Assembly: GCA_023379825.1 (NCBI GenBank)
Contig: JAMCPQ010000028.1
Location: 1 to 55,466 of the forward strand
Reading direction: 5' to 3'
Length of the DNA stretch: 55,466 nt
Origin: Thermoplasmatota archaeon
GTDB taxonomy: Archaea; Thermoplasmatota; Thermoplasmata; Thermoplasmatales; Thermoplasmataceae
Positions within the stretch are counted from its first letter, which is position 1. Every line of letters starts with the position of its first letter. Positions 1 through 7,922 of this stretch are shown piece by piece. Position numbers and translations under genes: made by a program. The notes below the pieces were generated by a model, which searched no databases, was not told the origin of the DNA, and worked only from the letters and a program-made list of their open reading frames with translations.

Positions 1-1117
1 AAATTGACTCAATAGACTTCTGATATGATTCAATCAAAGCTTTGCAATGAGATTCCTTGCTGAATTTTCCGCATGCAAAATCCCTTGCTGATTTTCTCAT
101 GCCTCTGTAAATGTCTGTCTTCTCCCTGAGTTCTATGATGTACTGTGCAATCTGATCAATATCGGCAAAGTTTAGGGAAATAAGACCGGAATGGCCATCA
201 GAATATTCAAGAAGCGGGAAATCCTTTGAAACTATTGTGGGAACACCAAAAGAAAGGGCTTCCAGGGCAGATATTCCGAAAGTGTCTGCAGATGCAGGGT
301 ATATGAAAAGCGAGCTCCTGCTAAGCAGTTCCAGTTTTCTGTTTTCGTTAACGTATCCAGTGATCTCAATCCTGTTCTCCAGACCTCTCTCCCTTACCTG
401 CTTTCTCAGTAGTTCCTCGTCAGGGCCTGTTCCAGAAATTACAAAATTTATACCCTCGGACTCCGGAATCCTTGAGGCTATATCAAGAAGCCTGAAAGCC
501 CCCTTATCTCTTGTGATCCTCCCCAGGAACTGCACTATGAACTTTTCCCCATGATTCTCTGATTCAGATAACTGTGAGAATTTTTCAGTATCTACAAAGA
601 GGGGCAGCTCAACTGTATTGTGGATTCCAAATTCCTCCAGGTATCTCTTTGATTTGCCACTTGGAACAAAAACCTTGATACATTTTCTGTAAAGATAGAG
701 GTTATATCTCCATGTGAAACTGAACAGTCTGCTTTTCATGGGGAGGTTGATTGACTCCTGCATTCTTACAAAATCAGTATGGAAGGTAGAGAAAATAGGT
801 ATATTCTGGTTCTTTGCGACTCTGTAGCCAAGAGTTCCTATGAATGGATCATGAATATGAATGACGTCAAACCTTTCCTCAAGGGCCTTTCTATAAAGTG
901 CTACGGGAATTGGAAAAAATGGGACACTGTACTGTGTGTACATTGGAAGGGGGAAGCTTCTTGTTACATGCACATTTTTCTCTTTTCTGTTCCCGTTGAA
1001 AGAGAAAATATGCACCTCATGGCCCATATTCTCCAGCTCTGACTTAACATCCCTGAGGTAATGCGAGACCCCGTCTGGCGTTGGAAAGTAAGTGGAGCTG
1101 AAATAGCCTATCTTCAT
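1..1117 (-). CDS. Glycosyltransferase family 4 (partial, C-terminus outside window)
   Basis: The frame is open from ATG 1117 to the window edge (372 residues visible). It is a GT-B fold retaining glycosyltransferase that would transfer a sugar from a nucleotide donor to a lipid or glycan at the cytoplasmic membrane face. Visible marks are the N-terminal acceptor-side segment with FPTPDGVSHYL (residues 11-21), the start of the donor domain FLGRITRDKG (197-206), and the GT4 region with FGISALEALSFGVP (280-293) that binds donor sugar and phosphate. The usual C-terminal helix is largely present, so only a few residues are probably missing. No partner gene is visible. GT4 assignment is firm; donor and acceptor are unknown. 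Confidence 0.9.
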   Translation of the reverse strand, partial: MKIGYFSSTYFPTPDGVSHYLRDVKSELENMGHEVHIFSFNGNRKEKNVHVTRSFPLPMYTQYSVPFFPIPVALYRKALEERFDVIHIHDPFIGTLGYRVAKNQNIPIFSTFHTDFVRMQESINLPMKSRLFSFTWRYNLYLYRKCIKVFVPSGKSKRYLEEFGIHNTVELPLFVDTEKFSQLSESENHGEKFIVQFLGRITRDKGAFRLLDIASRIPESEGINFVISGTGPDEELLRKQVRERGLENRIEITGYVNENRKLELLSRSSLFIYPASADTFGISALEALSFGVPTIVSKDFPLLEYSDGHSGLISLNFADIDQIAQYIIELREKTDIYRGMRKSARDFACGKFSKESHCKALIESYQKSIESI

Positions 1118-1235
1118 CCTTTCTCTGTGGTTAGCACGGAATGGTTATTTAATTATGGCTTCATGTTTTCAAAAAATAATCTGGGCCCAAACATGCACCG
1201 GAACATTAGCAGGGAACCTTAATATAGGGAAAATC

Positions 1236-1463
1236 TCATTTGAAAAAGTCATATTTTATTGAAGTCTCCCTCCATTCCTCAGGAGGAATGCCAAAAGTCT
1301 TGCAGATTTCAGGCACATCCTTGCCGTCCTTCAGCAATTTCCTTATTTTCTTGACAGTCTTTTTGTCAAGCTCTTTCAAAGAATTATCACCCTTGTGAAA
1401 GCATTCACATGGAAGAGATAAACTTTCACTATCTTCTTTAACTGAATTTTTCTCACAGATCAC
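1236..1463 (-). CDS. Small hypothetical protein with basic helical C-terminal half
   Basis: 75 codons from GTG 1463; an in-frame TAA lies only five codons upstream, so the start cannot be much earlier. The N-terminal third contains two cysteines (C18, C20) close to H22. Residues 30-65 are Lys/Glu-rich and predicted helical (LDKKTVKKIRKLLKDGKDV then ICKTFGIPPEEW), reading like a degenerate helix-turn-helix. I do not recognise the family. It stands alone between the glycosyltransferase and the NAC gene, on the opposite strand to NAC. Without homologues it could be a spurious frame. Confidence 0.4.
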   Translation of the reverse strand: MICEKNSVKEDSESLSLPCECFHKGDNSLKELDKKTVKKIRKLLKDGKDVPEICKTFGIPPEEWRETSIKYDFFK

Positions 1464-1499
1464 TAAAACAGTGAGTTATGTGCCGGAATAGGGCTTAGA

Positions 1500-1515
1500 G
1501 ATCTCATATTTAATT
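1500..1515 (+). promoter_or_regulatory. TATA-like box for the NAC/CCA operon
   Basis: The A/T block catatttaatta is the clearest TATA-like element before NAC. Twenty-five bases further downstream is about 1535, near an in-frame GTG (1539); the more conventional ATG is at 1575. Transcript mapping would settle which start is used. Confidence 0.45.
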
Positions 1516-1574
1516 AAGTGCAGGCATAGAATTAAATTGTGAACTTTTATCAAGATAATTGGAATGTGTTCATT

Positions 1575-1940
1575 ATGATTCCAGGACGAATGAATTCCAG
1601 AGAGGTCAAGAGGATGATGGCCCAGATGGGCATAAAATCCACAGAAATGAACGATGTGAAGACCGTGATCCTGAAGGGAACAGACAAGGACTACATTATA
1701 TCAGACGCACAGGTAACAATGATAGAGGCGCAGGGAACCAAGACTTTTCAGGTAATGGGGACAATGAAGGAGACAAAGAAAGCGGTTTCCGAAGAAGTTC
1801 TACCCTTCAGCGAGGATGACATAAAACTGGTCATGGAACAGGCCTCAGTTACAAAGGACAAAGCCATAGCAGCCCTGAAGAAGGCAGCCGGAGAACCGGC
1901 AAAAGCCATAATGGATTTAATTGAGAATGCCGGATCTTAA
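1575..1940 (+). CDS. nac: Nascent polypeptide-associated complex protein (archaeal NAC)
   Basis: Ribosome-associated chaperone that binds emerging nascent chains; in archaea it works as a homodimer. The N-terminal segment MNSREVKRMMAQMGI is the conserved basic, ribosome-contacting helix. It is followed by the beta-barrel NAC domain (about residues 25-75) and a C-terminal UBA domain starting near FSEDDIKLVMEQA. Length is 121 residues, as usual for archaeal NAC. I chose ATG 1575 because family members begin right before this basic helix; a GTG at 1539 would add 12 residues. The stop overlaps the start of the CCA-adding enzyme gene, suggesting translational coupling. Confidence 0.93.
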   Translation: MIPGRMNSREVKRMMAQMGIKSTEMNDVKTVILKGTDKDYIISDAQVTMIEAQGTKTFQVMGTMKETKKAVSEEVLPFSEDDIKLVMEQASVTKDKAIAALKKAAGEPAKAIMDLIENAGS

Positions 1941-3237
1941 GGGTATTCTGGAAAGGGCCAGGCCATCCCGGGAAGAGTCAGATAATCTATCCAGGACATC
2001 GGAATACATTCTGAACAGTATAAGATCATACTGTACTTCAAATTCTATAAATGCAGAACCCCTTGTTGTTGGTTCATTTTCAAAGGGTACGAACCTCTCC
2101 GGATCCGATCTTGATATTTTTGTAGTATTCTCTAAGGATTATAGCCGGCAGGAGATGGAAAGGCTTGGTCTTAAAATAGGTCACCAATGCCTTCCAGATT
2201 CACGGGAAAAATACGCCGAACATCCTTATGTCAGTGGCACACTGAACGGGATCAAGGTAGATGTAGTACCATGCTTCCAGCATTCCTCAGATGAGAGCAT
2301 AATAAGCTCGGTGGACAGAACTCCTCTTCATACAGAATTTATAAGGAAGAATCTGTCAGAGGAGCAGAAGGACGAAGTAAGGCTGCTCAAGCTTTTTCTT
2401 AAAAGTGCAGGCATATATGGTTCGGAGATCAGGGTTCAGGGTTTCTCCGGATATGTTTGTGAATTGCTCATATATCATCTGGGAACATTCGCCAGAACAG
2501 TGGAATGGCTTTCCGGCCTTAAGGAGAAGGCCACACTGGGAGACACCTCACACATCTTTTCCTCCTCTTCCCTGATAATAGTGGATCCCACTGACATAAA
2601 AAGGAATGCTGCAGCAGCAGTATCGGAGGACTCATATTACTCTTCAATTGCAGTTGCCAGGTGCTATCTTGATTCCCCGGGAGATGAATACTTCAAATTA
2701 CCGGAGTATCCAGAAAGATCTCTGTACCGGGACAGGGGCACATACCTTTTTCTTATTACGGTCAGGAAACCTGATCTTGTGGACGACATCATATATTCCC
2801 AGGCGCTGAGGCTGGAAAAGATGATCAGGCAGGTCTCCTCTGATTCCGGTTTCAGGGTCTTTGGAACTCACATGATTGTAAATGGGAATATAGAAATCCT
2901 AATCGAGATAGATGTGGAATATCTTCCGGTGTTCAGAACACACATGGGCCCCCCTGTTACATCAGATAATGCTCTTGAGTTTCTGAAGAAATGGAATGAG
3001 GATGAAAGGAGGATAAGGGGCCCATATATTTCAGCTGGAAGGCTCTATGTAGAAGTGGAGAACGAGATACGTGATTTCCCCCACGTTCTGATTTCAGGGC
3101 TTTCCCGAAAAAATATAGGAAAACATCTCAACACAATGAAGGATTCAATTAAGATAGAAAGAATAAAAGAAGGGGATGAATTGAGAATTCTTGCCTACTA
3201 TTATGGCCGCGGGATAAGAAGGCTACATCCCTCCTGA
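1927..3237 (+). CDS. cca: Archaeal (class I) CCA-adding tRNA nucleotidyltransferase
   Basis: Adds or repairs the 3'-terminal CCA of tRNAs from CTP and ATP. The polymerase-beta-type catalytic core is GSFSKGTNLSGSDLDIF (about residues 49-65), with two metal-binding aspartates in SDLD; the third carboxylate is in GIKVDVVPCF (about 112-121). Length of 436 residues is typical of class I enzymes with central, body and tail domains. ATG 1927 overlaps the NAC stop by 14 bp; a TTG two codons earlier is an alternative. The enzyme is needed for the adjacent tRNA-Gln, whose gene does not encode CCA. The 3' end overlaps the convergent ubiquitin-like gene by 15 bp. Confidence 0.96.
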   Translation: MPDLKGILERARPSREESDNLSRTSEYILNSIRSYCTSNSINAEPLVVGSFSKGTNLSGSDLDIFVVFSKDYSRQEMERLGLKIGHQCLPDSREKYAEHPYVSGTLNGIKVDVVPCFQHSSDESIISSVDRTPLHTEFIRKNLSEEQKDEVRLLKLFLKSAGIYGSEIRVQGFSGYVCELLIYHLGTFARTVEWLSGLKEKATLGDTSHIFSSSSLIIVDPTDIKRNAAAAVSEDSYYSSIAVARCYLDSPGDEYFKLPEYPERSLYRDRGTYLFLITVRKPDLVDDIIYSQALRLEKMIRQVSSDSGFRVFGTHMIVNGNIEILIEIDVEYLPVFRTHMGPPVTSDNALEFLKKWNEDERRIRGPYISAGRLYVEVENEIRDFPHVLISGLSRKNIGKHLNTMKDSIKIERIKEGDELRILAYYYGRGIRRLHPS

Positions 3238-3420
3238 AAATATCTCAAGGAACTGAACATCATCCTCGGGTTGGATTATTTCATCGGCTGTGAGGGGGTA
3301 CCCTCCCCGTATGCATACAAATCTCTCTTCACTAAGGCCGTTTCTCTTCATAATGTATTCAACAGTTTCCGGCTGTTTCAGTTCTATTATAACTGACTCT
3401 CTCCCAAGCACTCTTATCAT
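3223..3420 (-). CDS. Ubiquitin-like sulfur-carrier/modifier protein (ThiS/MoaD/Urm1/SAMP type) ending in GGM
   Basis: A 65-residue beta-grasp protein. It opens with MIRVLGRESVIIEL, has the mid-protein segment FVCIRGGYPLTADEII (compare VNGE.V..DE in ThiS and Urm1) and ends DDVQFLEIFSGGM. Family members are adenylated and thiocarboxylated on a terminal Gly-Gly and supply sulfur for molybdopterin, thiamine or tRNA thiolation, or are conjugated to proteins. Here a Met follows Gly-Gly, so either a protease must expose the diglycine or the protein is not a carrier. The ATG lies 10 nt after the mature 3' end of tRNA-Gln on the same strand, preceded by GGAG five bases before the start, so the two are probably co-transcribed. 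The 3' end overlaps the CCA gene by 15 bp. Confidence 0.88.
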   Translation of the reverse strand: MIRVLGRESVIIELKQPETVEYIMKRNGLSEERFVCIRGGYPLTADEIIQPEDDVQFLEIFSGGM

Positions 3421-3430
3421 GCGAACTCCA

Positions 3431-3503
3431 CAGCCCCGGGCAGATTCGAACTGCCGTCATCGGATCCAAAGTCCGGTATGCTTGGCCACTACACCACGGG
3501 GCT
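3431..3503 (-). tRNA. tRNA-Gln(UUG)
   Basis: A cloverleaf can be drawn by hand: acceptor AGCCCCG/CGGGGCT with discriminator G, T-arm GGCAG-TTCGAAT-CTGCC, D-stem GTGT/GCAT with two G-U pairs, and anticodon loop CTTTGGA giving anticodon TTG (Gln). The anticodon stem CCGGA/TCCGA has one mismatch, C27-A43. No intron; CCA is not encoded, so the CCA enzyme next door is required. The gene is divergent from map and shares an A/T-rich promoter with it. UUG-anticodon tRNA-Gln is one of the three tRNAs that receive 2-thiouridine at U34 from Urm1/SAMP-type carriers. Confidence 0.95.
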
Positions 3504-3524
3504 TTTTATCCAAAAATTTTCAGT

Positions 3525-3541
3525 CATTATTTAATTTATGC
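3525..3541. promoter_or_regulatory. Shared A/T-rich promoter between tRNA-Gln and map
   Basis: The block attatttaatttatg reads as a TATA-like box on both strands. It sits about 25-30 bp from ATG 3565 of map, consistent with a leaderless message, and about 30 bp from the mature 5' end of tRNA-Gln at 3503. Confidence 0.6.
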
Positions 3542-3564
3542 CTGAATCTCTCAGCTAGAATTTT

Positions 3565-4461
3565 ATGCAAAGTCTCAATAAAGTGGTATTGAATAGCGAA
3601 GTTAAAAATAAACTGATGCAGGCCGGAAAGATAGGCAGAGATGCTCTGGAATTCGGTAAATCTCTTGCAGAACCTGGTGCCTATCTTCTTGACATTGCAG
3701 AAGGAATAGAAAATTTCATAATAGAACAGGGTGGAAAACCTTCGTTTCCTGTGAATCTGAGTATAAACAATGAGGCTGCACATTACACCCCATATCCGGG
3801 AGACAGAAAAAAACTCTCAACGGGGGACCTTTTGAAGATTGATGTGGGGGCCCAGATAGACGGCTACCTGTCTGATAATGCGGCAACTGTGGAGGTGGGA
3901 AACACAGGCAAATATTCCGATCTTATTGATTCCACAAGGGAGGCCCTAAATCAGGCTATTAAGAAACTCCGTCCAGGAATAGCCATACGTGAGATCGGAA
4001 AGCAGATAGGTACTGTTATAGAATCACATGGATTCCACCCTGTGAAGAATCTGGGTGGTCATGGTATCAACAGGTATGATCTTCATTCAGAGGTGTTCAT
4101 ACCAAATTTTGACGATGGAAACGGAAAGCAGCTGAAGCCAGAGATCACCATTGCGATTGAGCCTTTTGCTTCAACTGGCCCTGGCCTTATACATAATGGT
4201 GCCGGAGGAAACATATACATCCTGGACAGTCCCAGGGTGAGGCAGGATGAGATAATTTATAAGAATTTCAACACAGTACCATTCGCCGAGAGATGGCTGG
4301 CTAAAATAATGGAAAACCATCAGAGATATCTGAAGGACATGATGAGAAGCAGGGAGGTCAGTCAGTTCCCGGTTTTGAAGGAACACAGGGGCTCAATGAT
4401 CGCACAGTCAGAACACACAATAATTATAGGCTCAGACGAAATAATAGTCACCACAGCCTGA
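3565..4461 (+). CDS. map: Methionine aminopeptidase, type II
   Basis: Removes the initiator methionine from nascent proteins. The pita-bread fold metal ligands are visible: Asp in KIDVGAQIDG (about residue 92), Asp in YLSDNAATV (about 103), His in LGGHGINRY (about 168), Glu in TIAIEPFA (about 202) and Glu in AQSEHTIII (about 284). A helical insert before the last Glu marks it as type II, as in archaea and eukaryotes; 298 residues is normal. ATG 3565 lies about 27 bp from a TATA-like box, so the mRNA is probably leaderless. The 3' end overlaps the convergent thymidylate kinase gene by 14 bp. It sits beside other translation genes (NAC, CCA enzyme, tRNA). Confidence 0.96.
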   Translation: MQSLNKVVLNSEVKNKLMQAGKIGRDALEFGKSLAEPGAYLLDIAEGIENFIIEQGGKPSFPVNLSINNEAAHYTPYPGDRKKLSTGDLLKIDVGAQIDGYLSDNAATVEVGNTGKYSDLIDSTREALNQAIKKLRPGIAIREIGKQIGTVIESHGFHPVKNLGGHGINRYDLHSEVFIPNFDDGNGKQLKPEITIAIEPFASTGPGLIHNGAGGNIYILDSPRVRQDEIIYKNFNTVPFAERWLAKIMENHQRYLKDMMRSREVSQFPVLKEHRGSMIAQSEHTIIIGSDEIIVTTA

Positions 4462-5065
4462 GCTTTCTGTTAATTGCTGTCTTGACTGCCTCAAAGGTAT
4501 CATCCAGGCTCACCTTTGCATCAACCATACCATCCCTGCATTCAGGGATCGAAAGATAGGTCTTTCTCACAGACCTCAAGAATTCCAGTTCTTCAAACCC
4601 GGATGCAGAGTCCATTCTTCTTGATATCCTTGTCATTGCTGTCTCAGGGTCAATGTCAAGATATACGCACATCTCAGGTTGCAGTTTGATCACACTGCTC
4701 ACCTGCCTCATCCATTCAAAACCTTTTTCAGGGGGACTGAATCCAGTTGAAATTATGGTGCCCTGGTATGCCAGGGATGAATACAGAAAACGATCGCACA
4801 CAACAGTCTTCCCTTCATTGATCCATCTCTCTATGACCTCGGAGTGAGTTATTCGGTCAGCAGTGAATTCGAAGAAAAGCCTCATTGATGAGACATAGTC
4901 TCTCCTCCCTTCCAGATCAGGGTCACGGTGAAAGTTCTCAGTGGGCTCCTTTGTCAGAATGGCATCTATGCCTCTTCCAGCTAGGAAATCCACAAGCCTT
5001 CTGGAAATTGATGTTTTTCCTGAGCCGTCAAGACCCTCTAGAACTATGAAATGGCCTGAAGTCAA
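4448..5065 (-). CDS. tmk: Thymidylate kinase
   Basis: Phosphorylates dTMP to dTDP for DNA synthesis. The P-loop GLDGSGKTS is at residues 11-19, the dTMP-binding DRF/Y segment reads VCDRFLYSSLAYQG near residue 90, and the LID region with paired arginines (TRISRRMD) is near residue 150. Length of 205 residues is normal. The start is TTG 5065: an in-frame TAA lies three codons upstream and no ATG precedes the P-loop. Monocistronic, overlapping the end of map. Confidence 0.94.
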   Translation of the reverse strand: MTSGHFIVLEGLDGSGKTSISRRLVDFLAGRGIDAILTKEPTENFHRDPDLEGRRDYVSSMRLFFEFTADRITHSEVIERWINEGKTVVCDRFLYSSLAYQGTIISTGFSPPEKGFEWMRQVSSVIKLQPEMCVYLDIDPETAMTRISRRMDSASGFEELEFLRSVRKTYLSIPECRDGMVDAKVSLDDTFEAVKTAINRKLRLW

Positions 5066-5195
5066 TATTGATTACCATCCCAGCATGTTCAGGTTCGCAA
5101 TAAATTTTACAGAAACGCCGAAGTTACATCTTCCCTGCAGATGAGACTGAGAATCTCTTTATCTTCAGGACTTATTACCTGAAAAAAGGAAATGT

Positions 5196-6431
5196 ATGGG
5201 GAAGTTTTCAGTAAGGAGGGGCCTTGGGCCTCTTGCGAACCTCTATGTGAGAGTGGTCTCACTAACACAGCTCATCAGAACACTGGGGCGTTCCGTGGTA
5301 TGGATATTCGTTCCAATTTATCTCAGTGAGGTCAGAGGAGTCCCTTTCTTTGATGTAGGTCTGATATTCTTTGCTACCGCAATGCTTTCCCTACCATTTT
5401 CACTTTATGGCGGTAACCTCATCGACAAAATAGGACGGAGGTTTGCTGCAATCATTACCCCTCCAATGATGGCCATTATCCTATTGATAGAGGGAATAGT
5501 TGTTGCAGAAAACCTCAGCATAATAATACTCATAGCAACTTTCCTTCTTTTCGAACCTATAGCAAGTGTTCAGGGCATAGTGGATAATGTAATAGTAACG
5601 GAGGAAACATCTGAAAGCGAGAGAAACGATTCCTTCAGCATCATTCGTATTGCGGCTAATATTGGTTTCTCGTTCGGGCCAGCCATTGGGGGATTTTTAG
5701 CGTTCTTCAATTTTTCCCTTGTCTTCTTTGTTCCCATGTTTATAACGCTTCTGGAATGGGCTATTTTTGTTAAATACGTGAAGAACAGAGATCACTTTTC
5801 AGTTTCCCAGGAACGCCGTCTAATAGATTTTCCCACAGGGGACAGGCTTTTCATCATAATTTCCCTGGTAATTGCAAGTTCATTCTTTGTTGCCGGACAG
5901 TGGGGCACGACCCTTACTCTTTTCTGGTCATCCGTTGACCATATAACGAACAGAGAAATTGGCCTGCTTTACACGGTGAACGGTATTGTTGTGGTCATAT
6001 TTCAGGTTCCAATAAACTGGCTCTTTGTAAAGGTAAGAGATCACATCAGGATAGCCGCAGGGGTAATGATATATGCCGTTTCATTCTTCCTGCTGATTTT
6101 TTCAAGCAATTTTCTATTTCTTGTATCTGATGTTATACTCATAACCATGGCAGAAAATATCATATCACCAGTGATTTACACAGTCATAGGAAAAATGGCT
6201 CCGGAAGGCAAGAAGGGACAGTATTTCGGCGCATTCCAGCTGATAGTTAGCTTCATTCAGCCTATAGCCCCTGTCATGGGGACCTTCCTTCTGGGGCGTT
6301 TCCAGGGTGATGATATATTCATGTGGACACCCATACTGATAATAGGAATCATTGTTACGCTTCTCACTCTTAAATTCGGAGGTATTCCCTCCAATAAACC
6401 TGTGGCCGAAGAGACTAAAATATCTCCCTAG
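5196..6431 (+). CDS. Major facilitator superfamily transporter, 12 TM
   Basis: A 411-residue polytopic membrane protein with about 12 hydrophobic segments. The MFS signature between TM2 and TM3 is clear (YGGNLIDKIGRR, about residues 72-83). Segments such as NIGFSFGPAIGGFL (TM5) resemble motif C of drug antiporters. Likely a proton-coupled exporter of a small molecule, substrate unknown. ATG 5196 follows AAAAAGGA at a plausible ribosome-binding distance. It is monocistronic and convergent with pth2, the stops overlapping by four bases (CTAG). Confidence 0.88.
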   Translation: MGKFSVRRGLGPLANLYVRVVSLTQLIRTLGRSVVWIFVPIYLSEVRGVPFFDVGLIFFATAMLSLPFSLYGGNLIDKIGRRFAAIITPPMMAIILLIEGIVVAENLSIIILIATFLLFEPIASVQGIVDNVIVTEETSESERNDSFSIIRIAANIGFSFGPAIGGFLAFFNFSLVFFVPMFITLLEWAIFVKYVKNRDHFSVSQERRLIDFPTGDRLFIIISLVIASSFFVAGQWGTTLTLFWSSVDHITNREIGLLYTVNGIVVVIFQVPINWLFVKVRDHIRIAAGVMIYAVSFFLLIFSSNFLFLVSDVILITMAENIISPVIYTVIGKMAPEGKKGQYFGAFQLIVSFIQPIAPVMGTFLLGRFQGDDIFMWTPILIIGIIVTLLTLKFGGIPSNKPVAEETKISP

Positions 6432-6787
6432 AGAAGGGGATACTTTCCTGTCAGGGGTTCAAGCACGGATTCCTCCGCAGGACCAATTCCAGCGCAGGTA
6501 AGTGTTCCCGGAAATACCTGTGTGAATCCAGCGTCATTTATGGGTTCGGTAATAATTCCCTGCTCCCTTGCCATGCCTATTAGCTGCCGGAGCTGGTCCT
6601 CCCCGTCAACCTTTATGACAATTTTCTTCTGCCCGCCGCTGATCCATTCCTTGAAGATCTTCTTGTCAGTGCGCTGGGCAGTGAGGGCACATGATACCGA
6701 AGCATGGGCAACCTGCGCAGCTATCTTGCCCTTCCCCATGTCCAGATCCCTTCTGACGGCGATGACAAGTTTAACAGGGCCTACCAT
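6428..6787 (-). CDS. pth2: Peptidyl-tRNA hydrolase, Pth2 family
   Basis: Cleaves peptidyl-tRNA released prematurely from ribosomes, recycling tRNA. The 119 residues match archaeal/eukaryotic Pth2: [23 protein letters not shown] (residues 7-29), with the catalytic-region Lys and the QVAHA helix, then the C-terminal [23 protein letters not shown]. The start overlaps the carS stop by seven bases. It is the last gene of the three-gene operon HTH-CBS > carS > pth2. Confidence 0.97.
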   Translation of the reverse strand: MVGPVKLVIAVRRDLDMGKGKIAAQVAHASVSCALTAQRTDKKIFKEWISGGQKKIVIKVDGEDQLRQLIGMAREQGIITEPINDAGFTQVFPGTLTCAGIGPAEESVLEPLTGKYPLL

Positions 6788-7344
6788 GGGACATCCTTCC
6801 TCTTCATCCTGTAGCCGATAATGTTAACTGCCCTGTGCAGTGGTGGTGTAATTATGAGTATTGTCAGGATCCCTATTACGTTCCCGTAGTAGTTCATGAA
6901 GAAACCCCTTGCGAATATGTACAGAAACAGGAACGAGACAAGCGCAAATGGCCACATGTCAAGCAGAGATCCCTTTCCACCCCTGGGTATGTTTATTCTC
7001 CTCTTTATGAATGAACCCAGCACGTCTCCAGTAAGAGAGCCAAATGACATTGCAAAAAGAGCCACAGCAACCTGTTCCAAGTTAAGACCGTAAACAGGAT
7101 AAGGAAGAACATGAGCAAAGTGGAAAATTGCCAGGAGAATCAGGCCTGAGCCAACTCCAATCAGTGAACCCCCGAAATAACCGCTCCATGTTTTACCATC
7201 CCCAAGTATTCTCCTGCCGTCAGGGAAATTTTTCCCGAAATCCATAGGGTAGTGACCGCCCGTGATAACTGCAGAGGGGTTGGCAATGAAAGCAGGTATG
7301 AACAGAATGAAGGCGGACACTATAAGCAGAGGGTAATCAAGCAT
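6781..7344 (-). CDS. carS: CDP-archaeol synthase (CarS, DUF46)
   Basis: Activates digeranylgeranylglyceryl phosphate with CTP to CDP-archaeol, the branch-point intermediate of archaeal polar lipids, at the membrane. The family hallmarks are visible: [21 protein letters not shown] followed by [14 protein letters not shown] in the first 60 residues, and a second cytoplasmic loop with [23 protein letters not shown]. Four to five membrane segments; 187 residues. ATG 7344 overlaps the upstream stop (ATGCTTGA); a TTG three codons earlier is possible. Middle gene of a coupled operon with an HTH-CBS regulator and Pth2. Confidence 0.95.
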   Translation of the reverse strand: MLDYPLLIVSAFILFIPAFIANPSAVITGGHYPMDFGKNFPDGRRILGDGKTWSGYFGGSLIGVGSGLILLAIFHFAHVLPYPVYGLNLEQVAVALFAMSFGSLTGDVLGSFIKRRINIPRGGKGSLLDMWPFALVSFLFLYIFARGFFMNYYGNVIGILTILIITPPLHRAVNIIGYRMKRKDVPW

Positions 7345-7915
7345 ATTCTTCAACTGCCTTCAGTATATCGGCCTTTGTAATTATTCCTTTCACCTCTCCT
7401 CCGTCAACTATGAGCACACAGCTGGAAAATTTCAGAATCGGATATACCATTGAAATGGGTGAATTTCTGTCAAGTTGCGGGGGTGTAGCTCCCATCACTT
7501 TCCTCACTATCATGGTTTTCAGACTTTCAATAGTAGAACCTTTCAGAAGCATTTCATTGATGTCGGATTCCGAAACAGATCCAATCAGCTTTCCATCCAT
7601 TGTGAGCACAGGCAACTGGGAAATGCCATGGTTTCTCATCTTGTCCAGTGCGGAGATTATAGAATCCGACGGAGAGCAGGTTATGAGGTTCGTGCTCATA
7701 ATCCTCTCAGCAACCAGATCAATGGTGTTAACCTTCTGGCTGGCTCTGTTTAGATAATCAAAGATCTTTCTGACCTTCTCATATGTTGGGTTGAGGTCAC
7801 CCTTTTCAAGCCTTGCAATATATGACTGGCTCACACCACTCACATGGGCAAGATCTTTCTGGCTTATTCCCAGTGTTTTCCTCATCTTTCTGAGTTCCTC
7901 TATGGATGGGAGCAT
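7337..7915 (-). CDS. XRE-family HTH regulator with a CBS-domain pair
   Basis: Residues about 6-57 form a Cro/C1-type helix-turn-helix ([25 protein letters not shown]). Residues about 70-190 form two CBS domains, the first ending [16 protein letters not shown] and the second [20 protein letters not shown] pairs usually bind adenosyl nucleotides or AMP/ATP, so this is probably a metabolite-responsive transcription factor; the ligand is unknown. It heads the operon with carS and pth2. A TATA box TTATATAA centred about 25 bp before ATG 7915 implies a leaderless message. ATTAC-containing repeats around that box look like its own operator. Confidence 0.92.
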   Translation of the reverse strand: MLPSIEELRKMRKTLGISQKDLAHVSGVSQSYIARLEKGDLNPTYEKVRKIFDYLNRASQKVNTIDLVAERIMSTNLITCSPSDSIISALDKMRNHGISQLPVLTMDGKLIGSVSESDINEMLLKGSTIESLKTMIVRKVMGATPPQLDRNSPISMVYPILKFSSCVLIVDGGEVKGIITKADILKAVEEYA

Positions 7916-7922
7916 GCTGAAG

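Noticed and set aside
237-1042. Two plus-strand reading frames at 237-554 and 779-1042
   Set aside because: Antisense to the glycosyltransferase, with unnatural compositions; the minus strand carries clear GT4 motifs through both regions.
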